A DNA stretch of 53,052 nucleotides, from contig NZ_RJTM01000034.1 of assembly GCF_003725735.1 (NCBI RefSeq), positions 1 to 53,052 of the forward strand, read 5' to 3'. Origin of the DNA: Sinomicrobium pectinilyticum. Lineage in GTDB: Bacteria; Bacteroidota; Bacteroidia; Flavobacteriales; Flavobacteriaceae. Within the stretch, counting starts at the first letter, position 1; every line of letters begins with the position of its first letter. Made by a program: the position numbers and the translations under genes. Shown in pieces: positions 43,373 to 52,104 of the stretch. The notes beneath the pieces are model-generated. The model was not told the DNA's origin. It worked only from the letters and a program-made list of their open reading frames with translations, and did not search any database.

Positions 43373-44179
43373 ATGAGTAAGAGTGATAACAAAAAAAAAA
43401 TTAAAACGCCAATTGCTTATTATGGTGGAAAACAAAATATACTTAAACATATCCTCCCATTAATTCCTAAGCATAGAATTTATGTGGAGCCCTTTTTTGG
43501 AGGTGGAGCAGTGTATTGGGCAAAGGAACCCAGTTCAATTGAGATCATCAATGATACAAACATGAACATTATTAATTTTTATGAAGTTCTAAAACATTCC
43601 TATTTTGAGTTACGTAAACGAGTAGAGTCTACCCTGCATAGCAGAGAAATCTACAAAAAGGCATTAATAATCTATGATTGCCCTTGGTTGTTTGCAGATG
43701 ATCCGGTCATTCGCGCCTGGGCATTTTATGTCCTGACCAATCAGGGCTTTGCCCATAAGATAGGAGCATGGGGATATAACCGAGGTAAAATGGCATATAC
43801 TATTCAACAAAAAATAGATCAATTTCAGGAGATTCTGAGTGAACGATTAAAATACACCCAAATCGAGCAGAACAAAGCAAAAAATGTCATTAAAAGCAGA
43901 GATACTCCGGATACATTTGTATATGCGGATCCTCCATATGTAAATAGTGACCAGGGCCATTATGGTGGCTATACATTAGAACATTATACACAAGACCTCG
44001 AAGCTCTCGCAGCCATGAAAGGAAAATTCTTATTAAGTGCTTACCCAAGCGAAACTCTGAATCAATACATCAATGAATACGGTTGGCAGAAGAAAGCTTT
44101 TGAAAAGGTACCTTCCGCCAATAATCCAGCTAAGATTTTAAAAATAAATAAGGTTGAGCTGTTGATATATAATTATTGA
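43373..44179 (+). CDS. D12-class adenine-specific DNA methyltransferase (Dam-like)
   Basis: A 268-residue methylase with PIAYYGGKQN at 13-22, EPFFGGGAVYW at 39-49 (SAM motif I) and catalytic DPPY at about 186-189 (FVYADPPYVN). These are the D12/Dam signatures; the recognition sequence is unknown. It is 38 bases behind traN in the same direction and probably marks element DNA or protects it from recipient restriction. Confidence 0.9.
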   Translation: MSKSDNKKKIKTPIAYYGGKQNILKHILPLIPKHRIYVEPFFGGGAVYWAKEPSSIEIINDTNMNIINFYEVLKHSYFELRKRVESTLHSREIYKKALIIYDCPWLFADDPVIRAWAFYVLTNQGFAHKIGAWGYNRGKMAYTIQQKIDQFQEILSERLKYTQIEQNKAKNVIKSRDTPDTFVYADPPYVNSDQGHYGGYTLEHYTQDLEALAAMKGKFLLSAYPSETLNQYINEYGWQKKAFEKVPSANNPAKILKINKVELLIYNY

Positions 44180-44424
44180 ATATTGACTAAAGTAGGTCTG
44201 TCAAACAATTAAATAGTTGGTAAGGGTACTTCTTCATTTTAGGGAAAAAAAGAATTTTCCATCTCGTCATAAACTGAATAATTTATTATGAACTCAAATG
44301 CCACCTGGTAATACCAAGTCCTACTATAGCTGTAAAAATCGAGAAATGTTGTACCTGCCCAAAATTTAGAAGAAAAACAGGCCTGATTTTAACAAAAAAA
44401 CCGAAAATTTCTCTACGGCTTTTG
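44180..44424. other. intergenic gap before tRNA-Leu
   Basis: No gene seen. This is the junction of the element genes and the tRNA, where an attachment site could lie. I cannot identify the matching repeat within the window. Confidence 0.4.
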
Positions 44425-44506
44425 TGCGGGCGGGGAGACTCGAACTCCCAAACCTCGCGGCATCAGGCCCTAAGTCTCCCGTGTCTACTAATTCCACCAC
44501 GCCCGC
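44425..44506 (-). tRNA. tRNA-Leu (anticodon UAG), probably degenerate
   Basis: The acceptor arms GCGGGCG/CGCCCGC pair perfectly, the T arm GGGAG-TTCGAGT-CTCCC is intact and a leucine-type long variable arm is present. The anticodon loop reads CTTAGGG, giving UAG. However, the anticodon stem (GGAGA against CCTGA) pairs at only two of five positions in the usual register, and the conserved G18 of the D loop appears as A. No CCA is encoded. It may be a decayed copy left at an integration site, with a functional tRNA-Leu(UAG) elsewhere. Confidence 0.7.
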
Positions 44507-44623
44507 TTTGAACAATATTTTAAGAACTTTTATTTGGTTTAATCCCAAGTTTATTGAAATTACGTCAATCAGGAAACAACAACTACCAACTCAGAAACAT
44601 TTTGACAGAAGGTTAGCCAGATC

Positions 44624-44650
44624 TTTGTGGTATAGAATTTTAAAACTTAT
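44624..44650 (+). promoter_or_regulatory. shared upstream element, copy 1
   Basis: The run TTTGTGGTATAG is followed by AATTTTAAAACTTAT, then ATG five bases on. The latter 15 bases are identical to those before the SnoaL-like gene at 52105, with TTTG and TATAG also matching. It is likely a promoter or operator used by both genes. Confidence 0.5.
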
Positions 44651-44654
44651 CACA

Positions 44655-45461
44655 ATGAAAACTATTTTTATTACAGGGGCATCTTCAGGGTTAGGGAAAG
44701 CAACAGCAAAATTATTTCAGGAAAGCGGATGGCAGGTTATTGCCACAATGCGTAATCCTAAGAAGGAATCAGAATTGAATACACTCCCTAATGTATTCCT
44801 GTATTCATTAGATGTTACCAATGCTACACAGGTGACCAGTACAATTAAAGAAATACTAAATCAATTTGAAATCGATGTTGTTTTTAACAATGCCGGTTAC
44901 GGATTGGTGGGCGGATTTGAAGCTTACACACAGGAAGACATCCAACGACAGATTGAGACCAACCTCATAGGAGTATTAAGAATCGCACAACCATTTATAA
45001 CCTATTTCAGAGAAAAAAGAAAGCAAGGACTTCTTTTAACTACTACATCTGCTGTGGGAATTGCAGCAAATCCTTTAGCTTCTGTTTATAGTGCGACCAA
45101 ATTTGCTTTGGAAGGGTGGAGCGAGGCCATAAATTATGAATTACGACCATTCGGCATCCAATCAAAGACAATTGCCCCAGGTGGGATGGCTACGGATTAT
45201 GCAGGACGTTCTTTAGTATATGTTGAAAATGAGGCGTATAATCCACTGTGGAATAAGATGATTGCTGGCTTTGAAGATGGAAGTACCGAGGTGCATTTCT
45301 CTTCTCCTGAAGATGTAGCCAAAGTGGTATTGGAAGCAGCTACAGATAATAAGGCACAGTTAAGATATGTGGCCGGACCGGATGCGCAAAAGATTGCTGA
45401 CGATCGTCAAAAATTAGGACAACAACATCAATTTGAACAAATCAGTAAATTGTATCAATAA
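44655..45461 (+). CDS. short-chain dehydrogenase/reductase
   Basis: A 268-residue SDR from the ATG at 44655 (the open frame reaches back across the tRNA, which is an artefact). It has TGASSGLG at 7-14 for NAD(P) binding, NNAGYG near 87, a catalytic Ser, YSATK and a PGG motif. Its Thr/Arg residues after the first strand (MRNP) suggest NADPH. Substrate not known. It shares the stop/start base with the following paralogue, so the two arose by tandem duplication. Confidence 0.9.
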   Translation: MKTIFITGASSGLGKATAKLFQESGWQVIATMRNPKKESELNTLPNVFLYSLDVTNATQVTSTIKEILNQFEIDVVFNNAGYGLVGGFEAYTQEDIQRQIETNLIGVLRIAQPFITYFREKRKQGLLLTTTSAVGIAANPLASVYSATKFALEGWSEAINYELRPFGIQSKTIAPGGMATDYAGRSLVYVENEAYNPLWNKMIAGFEDGSTEVHFSSPEDVAKVVLEAATDNKAQLRYVAGPDAQKIADDRQKLGQQHQFEQISKLYQ

Positions 45462-46269
45462 TGAAAACGATCTTTATTACCGGGGCATCATCAGGATTAG
45501 GGAAAACCACGGCAAAACTATTCCTGGAAAAGGGCTGGCAGGTTATCGCTACAATGCGAAATCCCGAAAAAGAACAGGAACTTACACTGCTGGAAAATGT
45601 TTCCGTTTTTAAAATGGACGTGACCGATCTGCGGGAAATTAAATCTGTGGTAGCAAATATTACTAACGATTATGAAATCGACCTTGTAATGAACAATGCC
45701 GGGTACGGCCTTATAGGTCCGTTGGAAGCGCTGACTGACGAACAGATATCAAAACAAAAGTACAAACCAACCTTTTAGGCGTGATAGGCGTAACAAAAGC
45801 ATTTATTCCTTACTTTAGAACCAGAAGATCAGGTACCTTTATCAATATAAGCTCCAGTTTCGGTCTTGTTGGTTTTCCAACCTGTTCGGTGTATTCTGCC
45901 ACCAAATTTGCTGTCGACGGATTTTCGGAAAGTCTAGCCTACGAGCTGGCAGATTTCGGAATAAATGTCAGGATCATAGCTCCCGGGGGGATAAAAACGG
46001 ATTTTGCTACCCGTTCTATGGATACGGGAGTTCACCCGGCTTACGAGATATTAATGGCAAAAGTAAGCGCCGGGTATAGTCCGGAGCAGTTGGAGCGTTA
46101 TACCCCGGCTATCGATATTGCCCGGGTGGTTTATGAAGCCGCTACGGATGATAAAGACCAATTGCGGTATATAGCCGGAAAGGATTGTATCGCACTGTAT
46201 GATGATCGTTTAAACCTGGGGACTGAAAAACAGTATCAAAACATTAAAGCAATGTTTGTAAGTGAGTGA
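45461..46269 (+). pseudogene. second SDR, disrupted by a frameshift
   Basis: A paralogue of the preceding gene. The first part (105 residues, TGASSGLG, NNAGYG) ends at 45778, the second (45781-46269) carries the rest: an SSSFG region with catalytic Ser, YSATK and PGG. Aligned to the first SDR, the frame breaks near 45751-45761 in an A-rich run where two extra bases shift it. Restored, it would be a normal 268-residue enzyme. A sequencing error in the A-run is possible; if real, the gene is dead. Confidence 0.75.
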
Positions 46270-46317
46270 TTTTTTGGTACGACTAAAATTCAATGGATAA
46301 AGGCAACACAAAAACCA

Positions 46318-47226
46318 ATGATAATGAAACCAATTCTATTTAATTCCATTTCAGCACTGCACAAAGCCATGGGATTACCCAAGCCTATACACCCATTGAT
46401 CAGTCTTGTGGATTACGGAACCATACAGGCAGATGTCACCGAACTCTCCAAAGGAATGGTACTCAATTTTTATAAAGTTTCCTTTAAAAGGAATTTTAAA
46501 GGAAAGATCAAATACGGACAGGGATATTATGATTTTGACGAAGGGAACCTCTCTTTTCACGCTCCGGGACAACTGGTAAAAGTACTGGAAGAAGAAGCGG
46601 ATTACACCGGGATAACCCTGTTGTTTCACCCGGATTTTATTCGTGGATATGCTTTGGCAAATTCGATCAAAGATTATGGTTTTTTCTCTTATGGGTTAAC
46701 CGAAGCTCTTTATTTATCAGATAAAGAAAGAGAAATGATGGTGCGTATTTTCAATACCATTGAAAAAGAATTACAATCCTCTATCGATAATTTCAGCCAG
46801 GATATTATGGTTTCCCAGATAGAACAGTTACTGCATTACAGCAACCGTTTCTACAATCGTCAGTTCATTACCCGTAAAACGGTCAATAATGATTTGGTGT
46901 CACAGATGGAGCATTATCTGGATCAATATTTCCATACGGATAAAACACTGAAAAACGGTATACCAACTGTTAACGATTTGGCTGCACATTTAAAAGTATC
47001 GCCGCGATACCTAGGTGATATGCTCCGTGCACATACTGGTCAAAGTACACAGTCCCATATTCAACAAAAACTACTGGAAAAGGCAAAATACCTGTTAATG
47101 GCAACCGACTTATCCGTGGCGGAAATCGCGTATCAATTGGGTTTTGAACGTCCACAATCCTTCAATAAATTGTTCAAGCAGAAAACGCAACAGACTCCCT
47201 TGCGGTACAGGAACTCCCTGAATTAA
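46318..47226 (+). CDS. AraC-family transcriptional regulator
   Basis: A 302-residue AraC/XylS regulator with an N-terminal cupin-like part (SFHAPGQLVKV, TLLFHPDFIRGYALAN) and a C-terminal AraC domain with VNDLAAHLKVSPRYLGDMLRAHTG and DLSVAEIAYQLGFERPQSFNKLFKQKTQQTP. It follows the SDR pair and probably controls it. Confidence 0.92.
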   Translation: MIMKPILFNSISALHKAMGLPKPIHPLISLVDYGTIQADVTELSKGMVLNFYKVSFKRNFKGKIKYGQGYYDFDEGNLSFHAPGQLVKVLEEEADYTGITLLFHPDFIRGYALANSIKDYGFFSYGLTEALYLSDKEREMMVRIFNTIEKELQSSIDNFSQDIMVSQIEQLLHYSNRFYNRQFITRKTVNNDLVSQMEHYLDQYFHTDKTLKNGIPTVNDLAAHLKVSPRYLGDMLRAHTGQSTQSHIQQKLLEKAKYLLMATDLSVAEIAYQLGFERPQSFNKLFKQKTQQTPLRYRNSLN

Positions 47227-47257
47227 AATATATCATACACATAAAGAACATTGAAAT

Positions 47258-47803
47258 ATGAGTTATTGCTATGTAATAGAAACAATGCCAGAGCCTAGAA
47301 AAAGCTTGCATAAAAAGTACCACGACAAGCACTATGGTTTTCCCATACACGATGATAATGAGCTATTCGGAAGATTATTGATGGAAATCAACCAGGCTGG
47401 GCTAAGTTGGGAAATCATCTTAAAAAAGGAAGAAAACTTCCGCAAATCATACGATGATTTTTCCATTGAGAAAGTTGCTACATACACCGAAAAAGACCGG
47501 GAGCGATTACTTGCTGATGCAGGGATTATAAGAAACAAACTAAAAGTAAATGCCGCAATTGTCAATGCTCAAGCTATTATGGCAATCCAAAAAGAATATG
47601 GTTCATTCCAAAAATGGCTTGAACACCACCACCCGAAAACTTTGCAGGAATGGATGAAGCTCTTCAAAAAGACTTTCAAGTTTACCGGTGGTGAAATTGT
47701 CAATGAATTTTTGATGAGTATAGGATTCCTACCGGGGGCACACTCCAAAGATTGTAAAATTTACACACAAATTCTTAAAGAGAAACCAATGTGGAATCAA
47801 TAA
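47258..47803 (+). CDS. tag: DNA-3-methyladenine glycosylase I
   Basis: A 181-residue Tag-family glycosylase that removes 3-methyladenine from alkylated DNA. Cys4 near the start, a HD pair in YHDKHYGFP, the conserved EINQAGLSWEIILKK segment and C-terminal GAHSKDC (His and Cys four apart) match the zinc-binding and catalytic layout of TAG (Cys4, His17, His175, Cys179 in E. coli). It supports a stress-protection role for this cluster. Confidence 0.93.
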   Translation: MSYCYVIETMPEPRKSLHKKYHDKHYGFPIHDDNELFGRLLMEINQAGLSWEIILKKEENFRKSYDDFSIEKVATYTEKDRERLLADAGIIRNKLKVNAAIVNAQAIMAIQKEYGSFQKWLEHHHPKTLQEWMKLFKKTFKFTGGEIVNEFLMSIGFLPGAHSKDCKIYTQILKEKPMWNQ

Positions 47804-47814
47804 AAACAAATAGT

Positions 47815-48150
47815 ATGATGGATATAGAAAAGTTTATAGCAAATTGGCTAAAGGTCAGTAATGATTTCGATACTGAACAATACCTTGGGATGTACCATAA
47901 GAATGCCGTATTGGACGACCCTTCTGTAGGAAGAAAATTTATGGGACACCAAGGAATTAAGAATTACTTTGAAAGCTATTTTATAGGTTATAATACAAAA
48001 ACCCGATTAACCGACTTGACTGTCAAAGGTGATAAAGCCCATCTTGAGGTCGAATTTACCGGGAATTTCCCAGAAGGAAAAATAAAGGGCATTTTTGATT
48101 TTGCGTTTAAAGAAGATAAAATCAGTGAAGCAAGGGCAGATTTAATTTAA
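47815..48150 (+). CDS. SnoaL-like / NTF2-fold protein
   Basis: A protein of 111 residues from the ATG at 47815 (the open frame starts at 47791 but overlaps tag). Sequence NWLKVSNDFDTEQYLGMYHKNAVLDDPSVG, then FESYFIGYNTKTRL and a C-terminal sheet FDFAFKEDKISEARADL fits the NTF2-like fold. Ligand or substrate unknown. It follows tag by 11 bases and is probably co-transcribed. Confidence 0.82.
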   Translation: MMDIEKFIANWLKVSNDFDTEQYLGMYHKNAVLDDPSVGRKFMGHQGIKNYFESYFIGYNTKTRLTDLTVKGDKAHLEVEFTGNFPEGKIKGIFDFAFKEDKISEARADLI

Positions 48151-48170
48151 GCCATGTTTTTATCTTTTAT

Positions 48171-48202
48171 TTTGAAACAGTTGTTTTAAAATTATACCTT
48201 TG
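48171..48202 (+). promoter_or_regulatory. Bacteroidetes-type promoter
   Basis: TTTG (48171-48174) and TACCTTTG (48195-48202) lie 20 bases apart, an exact match to TTTG-N20-TAnnTTTG. It would drive the MazG-like gene at 48217 with a short leader. Confidence 0.75.
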
Positions 48203-48216
48203 CACTATCAATAAAA

Positions 48217-48549
48217 ATGAAAAAGATGAAAAATTTAGATTTTGTCGAGCTGAAAAAACGTTCACAATCCATCAGGGCCACCTATCATAAATTGGAAAAG
48301 GAATACCATCAAACTGAATGGACGGTAGAAGAAGATGCTCTGGCATTTTTGACCGATGCCGGTTTGGTTGGGAGAAACGTGATGTCACATCAAGAACGTT
48401 GGCCTAAAACAAATTCTCAAGAAGAACTGGAGCATAAATTGGGAGAATGTATTTGGTGGCTCACTATTTTGGCAGACCGCGCAGGTATGGATATAGAAGA
48501 GGCTACGGGTAAGTTTTTGGATAAAACCGAAAAATTGTTTTCAAAATAA
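48217..48549 (+). CDS. MazG-like nucleotide pyrophosphohydrolase family protein
   Basis: A 110-residue all-helical protein with the EELEHKLGECIWWLTILADRAGMDIEEA segment, which corresponds to the EExxE ...helix of MazG/all-alpha NTP pyrophosphatases, though only part of the metal ligand set is evident. Such enzymes clean up abnormal or stress nucleotides. It has its own promoter at 48171-48202. Confidence 0.78.
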   Translation: MKKMKNLDFVELKKRSQSIRATYHKLEKEYHQTEWTVEEDALAFLTDAGLVGRNVMSHQERWPKTNSQEELEHKLGECIWWLTILADRAGMDIEEATGKFLDKTEKLFSK

Positions 48550-48631
48550 AATCAGAGGTGATTTGAATCTTAAGGATATTGATTTAGTCACCAGGAACCC
48601 TAAGAGCGATATTATAAACAAAAAGAGCAAA

Positions 48632-49114
48632 ATGACAAGAATTATAACAATCCTGGCTGTACTTATAATTTATTCGTGTAATACCCTCAAAAAAAACAAT
48701 GGTTCAGAATCAAAAGGCACAACACATATCAGTTCGGTTCAAACAACAATTTCAACCAACAAAAGCGTTTACAAAATAGGGGAACCTATTGAACTTTCTT
48801 TGGAAGTTAAAAATACGGGCAACAAACCGTATACCTTTTTACCTTGGGGAACACCCATAGAAAACAAGTTTACAGGAGGTTGTTTAGAGGTAACGGACAA
48901 CAACGGAGTCCTAGAATATAAAGGAATTATGGTAAAACGGGTTTCACCAACCGAAAAGGATTATATAACCCTTGAAACAGGTGAAACAGTTGTTGGGAAA
49001 GTGAATTTACTTGATGGGTATAAACTCAAGGAAAAAGGTGTTTACACCATCCAGTTTGACGAAACCTATAATGGTTTACCTGAATCAAATACAATAAAAG
49101 TAAAAATAAAATAA
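48632..49114 (+). CDS. lipoprotein with beta domain like the N-terminus of M35-type proteases
   Basis: A 160-residue lipoprotein from ATG 48632: MTRIITILAVLIIYSC is a lipoprotein signal. The mature domain has SLEVKNTGNKPYTFLPWGTP, GGCLEVT, MVKRVSPTEKDYITLETGETVVGKVNLLDGYKLKEKGVYTIQF, which resembles the N-terminal beta-sandwich of peptidyl-Lys (M35-like) metalloproteases without their catalytic domain. It may bind a ligand or be an inhibitor. Confidence 0.75.
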   Translation: MTRIITILAVLIIYSCNTLKKNNGSESKGTTHISSVQTTISTNKSVYKIGEPIELSLEVKNTGNKPYTFLPWGTPIENKFTGGCLEVTDNNGVLEYKGIMVKRVSPTEKDYITLETGETVVGKVNLLDGYKLKEKGVYTIQFDETYNGLPESNTIKVKIK

Positions 49115-49196
49115 TAGTGGCAAATGGCTACAACCAGAGTGAATGATTTGCGGTACTTTTTATTTTCACTAAAACGTTTATTCTCAATTCAATATA

Positions 49197-49775
49197 ATGG
49201 CCAGAAATGTAGAGTTCGATGAAGAATTAGCGATTTCCAGAGCAATGGATGTGTTTTGGAAAAAGGGATACAATGGTACTAAAATGCGTGATTTAACGGA
49301 AGCCATGGGCATCAATAGTAGCAGTTTGTATAATAGCATCGGTGACAAGCACGAGCTGTTCATTCGTTGTATTAAGCATTATACGGAATCCAGGATGGCA
49401 GCTGCCACAAAGCAATTGGGACGTATTAAATCTCCGCTCAAAGCCTTAGAAAAGTTCATTCAATCGTCGGTATATGCCATCACGAATGAACCTAATAGCT
49501 GTTTAGCCATCAAGACAACTTTTGAAATTGCCGCAAGTGATGAAAAAGTACAGAAGGTCATCAAAGCTGACAATAAGTTTACATATAACCTACTGATCGA
49601 TTTGGTAAATAAAGCGATTGAAAAAAAGGAAATCACGGTAAGTCAAGACGCAGAAATGCTGACCGATTATATTATGAACCATTTTTCGGGCTGGCATGAA
49701 TCTTTTATTATTCATCAGGACAAAGCACGTATCAAGAAAATGGCAGATTTTTTATTAGCACAAATCAGTAAATAA
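49197..49775 (+). CDS. TetR/AcrR-family transcriptional regulator
   Basis: A 192-residue repressor-type protein with an N-terminal HTH (AMDVFWKKGYNGTKMRDLTEAMGINSSSLYNSIGDKHELF) and a helical ligand domain. It likely controls the neighbouring redox genes; no operator is identified. Confidence 0.92.
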   Translation: MARNVEFDEELAISRAMDVFWKKGYNGTKMRDLTEAMGINSSSLYNSIGDKHELFIRCIKHYTESRMAAATKQLGRIKSPLKALEKFIQSSVYAITNEPNSCLAIKTTFEIAASDEKVQKVIKADNKFTYNLLIDLVNKAIEKKEITVSQDAEMLTDYIMNHFSGWHESFIIHQDKARIKKMADFLLAQISK

Positions 49776-50091
49776 TGATTTTTTTTGATATTATTTTGAA
49801 ACATATGTTACAGAATAGTAATGATATAAAGACAACAAAAAACTAAGAGATAAATTAGTATTTATGACCGATGGCATTAAAGGAATAGGGAAGTAACTAC
49901 TAGATAAACTGTCTATTACAGGATCTTTTCAAATACTTGGAGGTTTGTCAATTTACCGTTTGAACGAACGGAAAAAACAAACCACATAACATACTTTCTG
50001 GCAATGAATAGTGTCAGACACATTGATAAGAAAAATGATAGTTGAAGGTGAAGCCTTAACAAAAGTATAATCAAATTTAAATTTAAAACAA
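49776..50091. other. intergenic region with an SDR remnant
   Basis: 49840-49896 on the plus strand encodes LRDKLVFMTDGIKGIGK and then a stop, which mirrors the N-terminus of a short-chain dehydrogenase (typically LKDKLVLVTGGTKGIGK). The next 190 bases show no clear continuation and no other gene. Confidence 0.4.
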
Positions 50092-51114
50092 ATGTTAAAG
50101 AAAAATATGAAAGTTAAGAAAACAATGCTGCTTTATGGAGCTGCAGGATATACGGGAAAAATTATTGCTGCTAGGGCTAAAGAATTATCCCTTGACTTTG
50201 AAATTGCTGGTAGGGAACCCATTAAAATTAAAGAGCTTGCAGAGGAATTAAATGTTCCCTATCACGTATTTACCGTAGATGATGGTGATGCATGGGTAAA
50301 TGCTCTAAAAGATAAGCAAGTGTTACTTAATGCAGCAGGTCCTTTTCGTTTTACTGCCAAACAAGCCATGGATGCCTGTTTGAAAGCAGGTGTACATTAC
50401 ATCGATATTAGTGCAGAACTGGAAACCTACCAATTGGCTGAATCTTTGGATGAAGAAGCTAAGACAGCGGGTATTCAGTTAATATCGGGAGCAGGACTTT
50501 TTGTGAGCTATGATGCTTTGGTGGTTCATTTATCCAAATCAGTAGAGGAACCAAAGCAATTAAAAATGGGCTTCCGTCACTATGGTGGTTTCTCCAAAGG
50601 TTCAGTACTCAGCAGCAAAAACATTGCAGACCTGGGAGTATTGGTTCGGAAAGATGGACTTATTACTAAAAGCGAAAACCCTCTACCAAAAGTTTTTTCT
50701 TTTGGAGAAGAAGACGTAGAATGTTTGCCTACTCCTTTAGGAGGAATTATCCTTAGCTATAAATCCACGGGAATTCCTAATATTCAAGAGTACTTCTCTT
50801 TAAAACTTCCAGCTACAGAGTTATCGGATTTAAATCTTGAAAAATTGCCAGAAGGTCCTACAGCTGACGAACGTGCTAAAGGTCGAAATGCCATTTCCGG
50901 AGAGATTACCGGTAAGGATGGTAAAGTGTTAAAAGCCTGGATTGATGCACCTTCGGGCTATGACCTTACTCCACTTTCGGTAATGGCAGTGGCAAATCGT
51001 ATTTTAAATAATGATTTTAAAATAGGCTATCAATCGCCCGGATCTGCATACGGAGAAGAAATTATAAAAGATATCCCTGACACCTATTTAATTGACTCTA
51101 AAATTTCAGAATAA
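50092..51114 (+). CDS. saccharopine dehydrogenase-like / trans-acting enoyl reductase-type protein
   Basis: A 340-residue protein with an N-terminal Rossmann fold: MLLYGAAGYTGKIIAARA (GxxGxxG-type, residues 11-29), AGREPIKIKELAEELN, and LLNAAGPFRFTAKQAMDACLKAGVHYIDISAE. This is the saccharopine dehydrogenase NADP-binding family, which includes trans-acting enoyl reductases. Substrate unknown; a saccharopine role is unlikely in this setting. Alternative starts at Met1, Met6 and Met11. Confidence 0.85.
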   Translation: MLKKNMKVKKTMLLYGAAGYTGKIIAARAKELSLDFEIAGREPIKIKELAEELNVPYHVFTVDDGDAWVNALKDKQVLLNAAGPFRFTAKQAMDACLKAGVHYIDISAELETYQLAESLDEEAKTAGIQLISGAGLFVSYDALVVHLSKSVEEPKQLKMGFRHYGGFSKGSVLSSKNIADLGVLVRKDGLITKSENPLPKVFSFGEEDVECLPTPLGGIILSYKSTGIPNIQEYFSLKLPATELSDLNLEKLPEGPTADERAKGRNAISGEITGKDGKVLKAWIDAPSGYDLTPLSVMAVANRILNNDFKIGYQSPGSAYGEEIIKDIPDTYLIDSKISE

Positions 51115-51136
51115 ATGCTTTAATAAATTAATTTCT

Positions 51137-52018
51137 ATGCATAATAAAAGCCACGTTATTTATTCGAAAGCTGGAGAAAGTCAACCAAGCATTGAATTTA
51201 ATGTAGTACAAGTCCCTGCCGCTGCACAAGGTTTTGCCTGTAAGCCTTATAATAGAAAGGGGATATACAAAATCAGTATACACCACGGACATAATAAGGT
51301 GTATTATGGTGATAAAATGATTGAGTTTAAAGAGTATGCTATTCTTTTTTCCCGTCCAAATATGGTCTACCGCTTTGAACAGATCGGCAATCAATATCCG
51401 GGTTATTTATGTGTTTTTACGGATGAGTTTTTTGACCAGTTTGCAAATATTAATAATTATCCCCTCTTCAACCCGGAAACAGCTCCATTGATGGAGATTA
51501 CCGCATCCCAAATGAAGTATTTTACCCAGATTTTTCAGGAAATGGAACAAGAAATGACACTGGACTTCAGCTATAAGTATGATATGTTAAGAACCAAGAT
51601 TCTTCAACTGGTATTAGATGCGCTAAAACTCCGTCCGGTCCCACACCTTAAAATTCGGGAATCCAATAGTGCCACCCGTATTACGGGCTATTTTAATGAA
51701 TTACTCGAAGGGCAATTCCCTATCTCCGACCAATCTTACAGAATGATTTTGAGGAATCCTCAAGAATTTGCTGATGAATTGTCTGTGCATGTAAATCACC
51801 TTAACCGCTCTTTAAAACAGGTTACAGATAAAACCACAACACAACTCATTGCTTACAGAATGGCTAAGGAAGCAAAAATTCTCCTTCAGGATACAGAATG
51901 GAGTATTATGGAAATAGCCTGGTCCCTTCGTTTTGAAGACCTTTCCCATTTTATCAAATTTTTTAAAAAAAATGTAAGCTTTACCCCAAGTGTCTTCAGA
52001 AAGAATCTTGTTGTTTGA
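51137..52018 (+). CDS. AraC-family transcriptional regulator
   Basis: A 293-residue regulator from ATG 51137 (the open frame from 51092 overlaps the previous gene). The N-terminal cupin part has IYKISIHHGHNKVYYGDKMIEFKEYAILFSRPN; the C-terminal AraC domain has FADELSVHVNHLNRSLKQVTDKTTTQLIAYRM and WSIMEIAWSLRFEDLSHFIKFFKKNVSFTPSVFRK. It probably controls the SnoaL-like and enoyl-reductase-type genes next to it. Confidence 0.9.
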   Translation: MHNKSHVIYSKAGESQPSIEFNVVQVPAAAQGFACKPYNRKGIYKISIHHGHNKVYYGDKMIEFKEYAILFSRPNMVYRFEQIGNQYPGYLCVFTDEFFDQFANINNYPLFNPETAPLMEITASQMKYFTQIFQEMEQEMTLDFSYKYDMLRTKILQLVLDALKLRPVPHLKIRESNSATRITGYFNELLEGQFPISDQSYRMILRNPQEFADELSVHVNHLNRSLKQVTDKTTTQLIAYRMAKEAKILLQDTEWSIMEIAWSLRFEDLSHFIKFFKKNVSFTPSVFRKNLVV

Positions 52019-52073
52019 TTTTGCCTTATTTCTGATTGAATATGACCGTTTCCACAGATCGTTAATTCGGAAA

Positions 52074-52099
52074 TTTGTATAGTAAATTTTAAAACTTAT
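52074..52099 (+). promoter_or_regulatory. shared upstream element, copy 2
   Basis: TTTGTATAG is followed by a few bases and AATTTTAAAACTTAT (52085-52099), five bases before the ATG of the SnoaL-like gene. It repeats the element before the first SDR at 44655. Confidence 0.5.
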
Positions 52100-52104
52100 T
52101 TCTA

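Noticed and set aside
44424..44654. N-terminal extension of the first SDR across the tRNA
   Set aside because: The frame happens to be open on the strand opposite the tRNA. The SDR family starts at MKTIFITG (44655).
45740..45781. Programmed -1 frameshift in the second SDR
   Set aside because: The frame would be restored by -1, but the site CAAAACAAAAG has no proper slippery heptamer and the product would gain one residue relative to the paralogue. Mutation or error is simpler.
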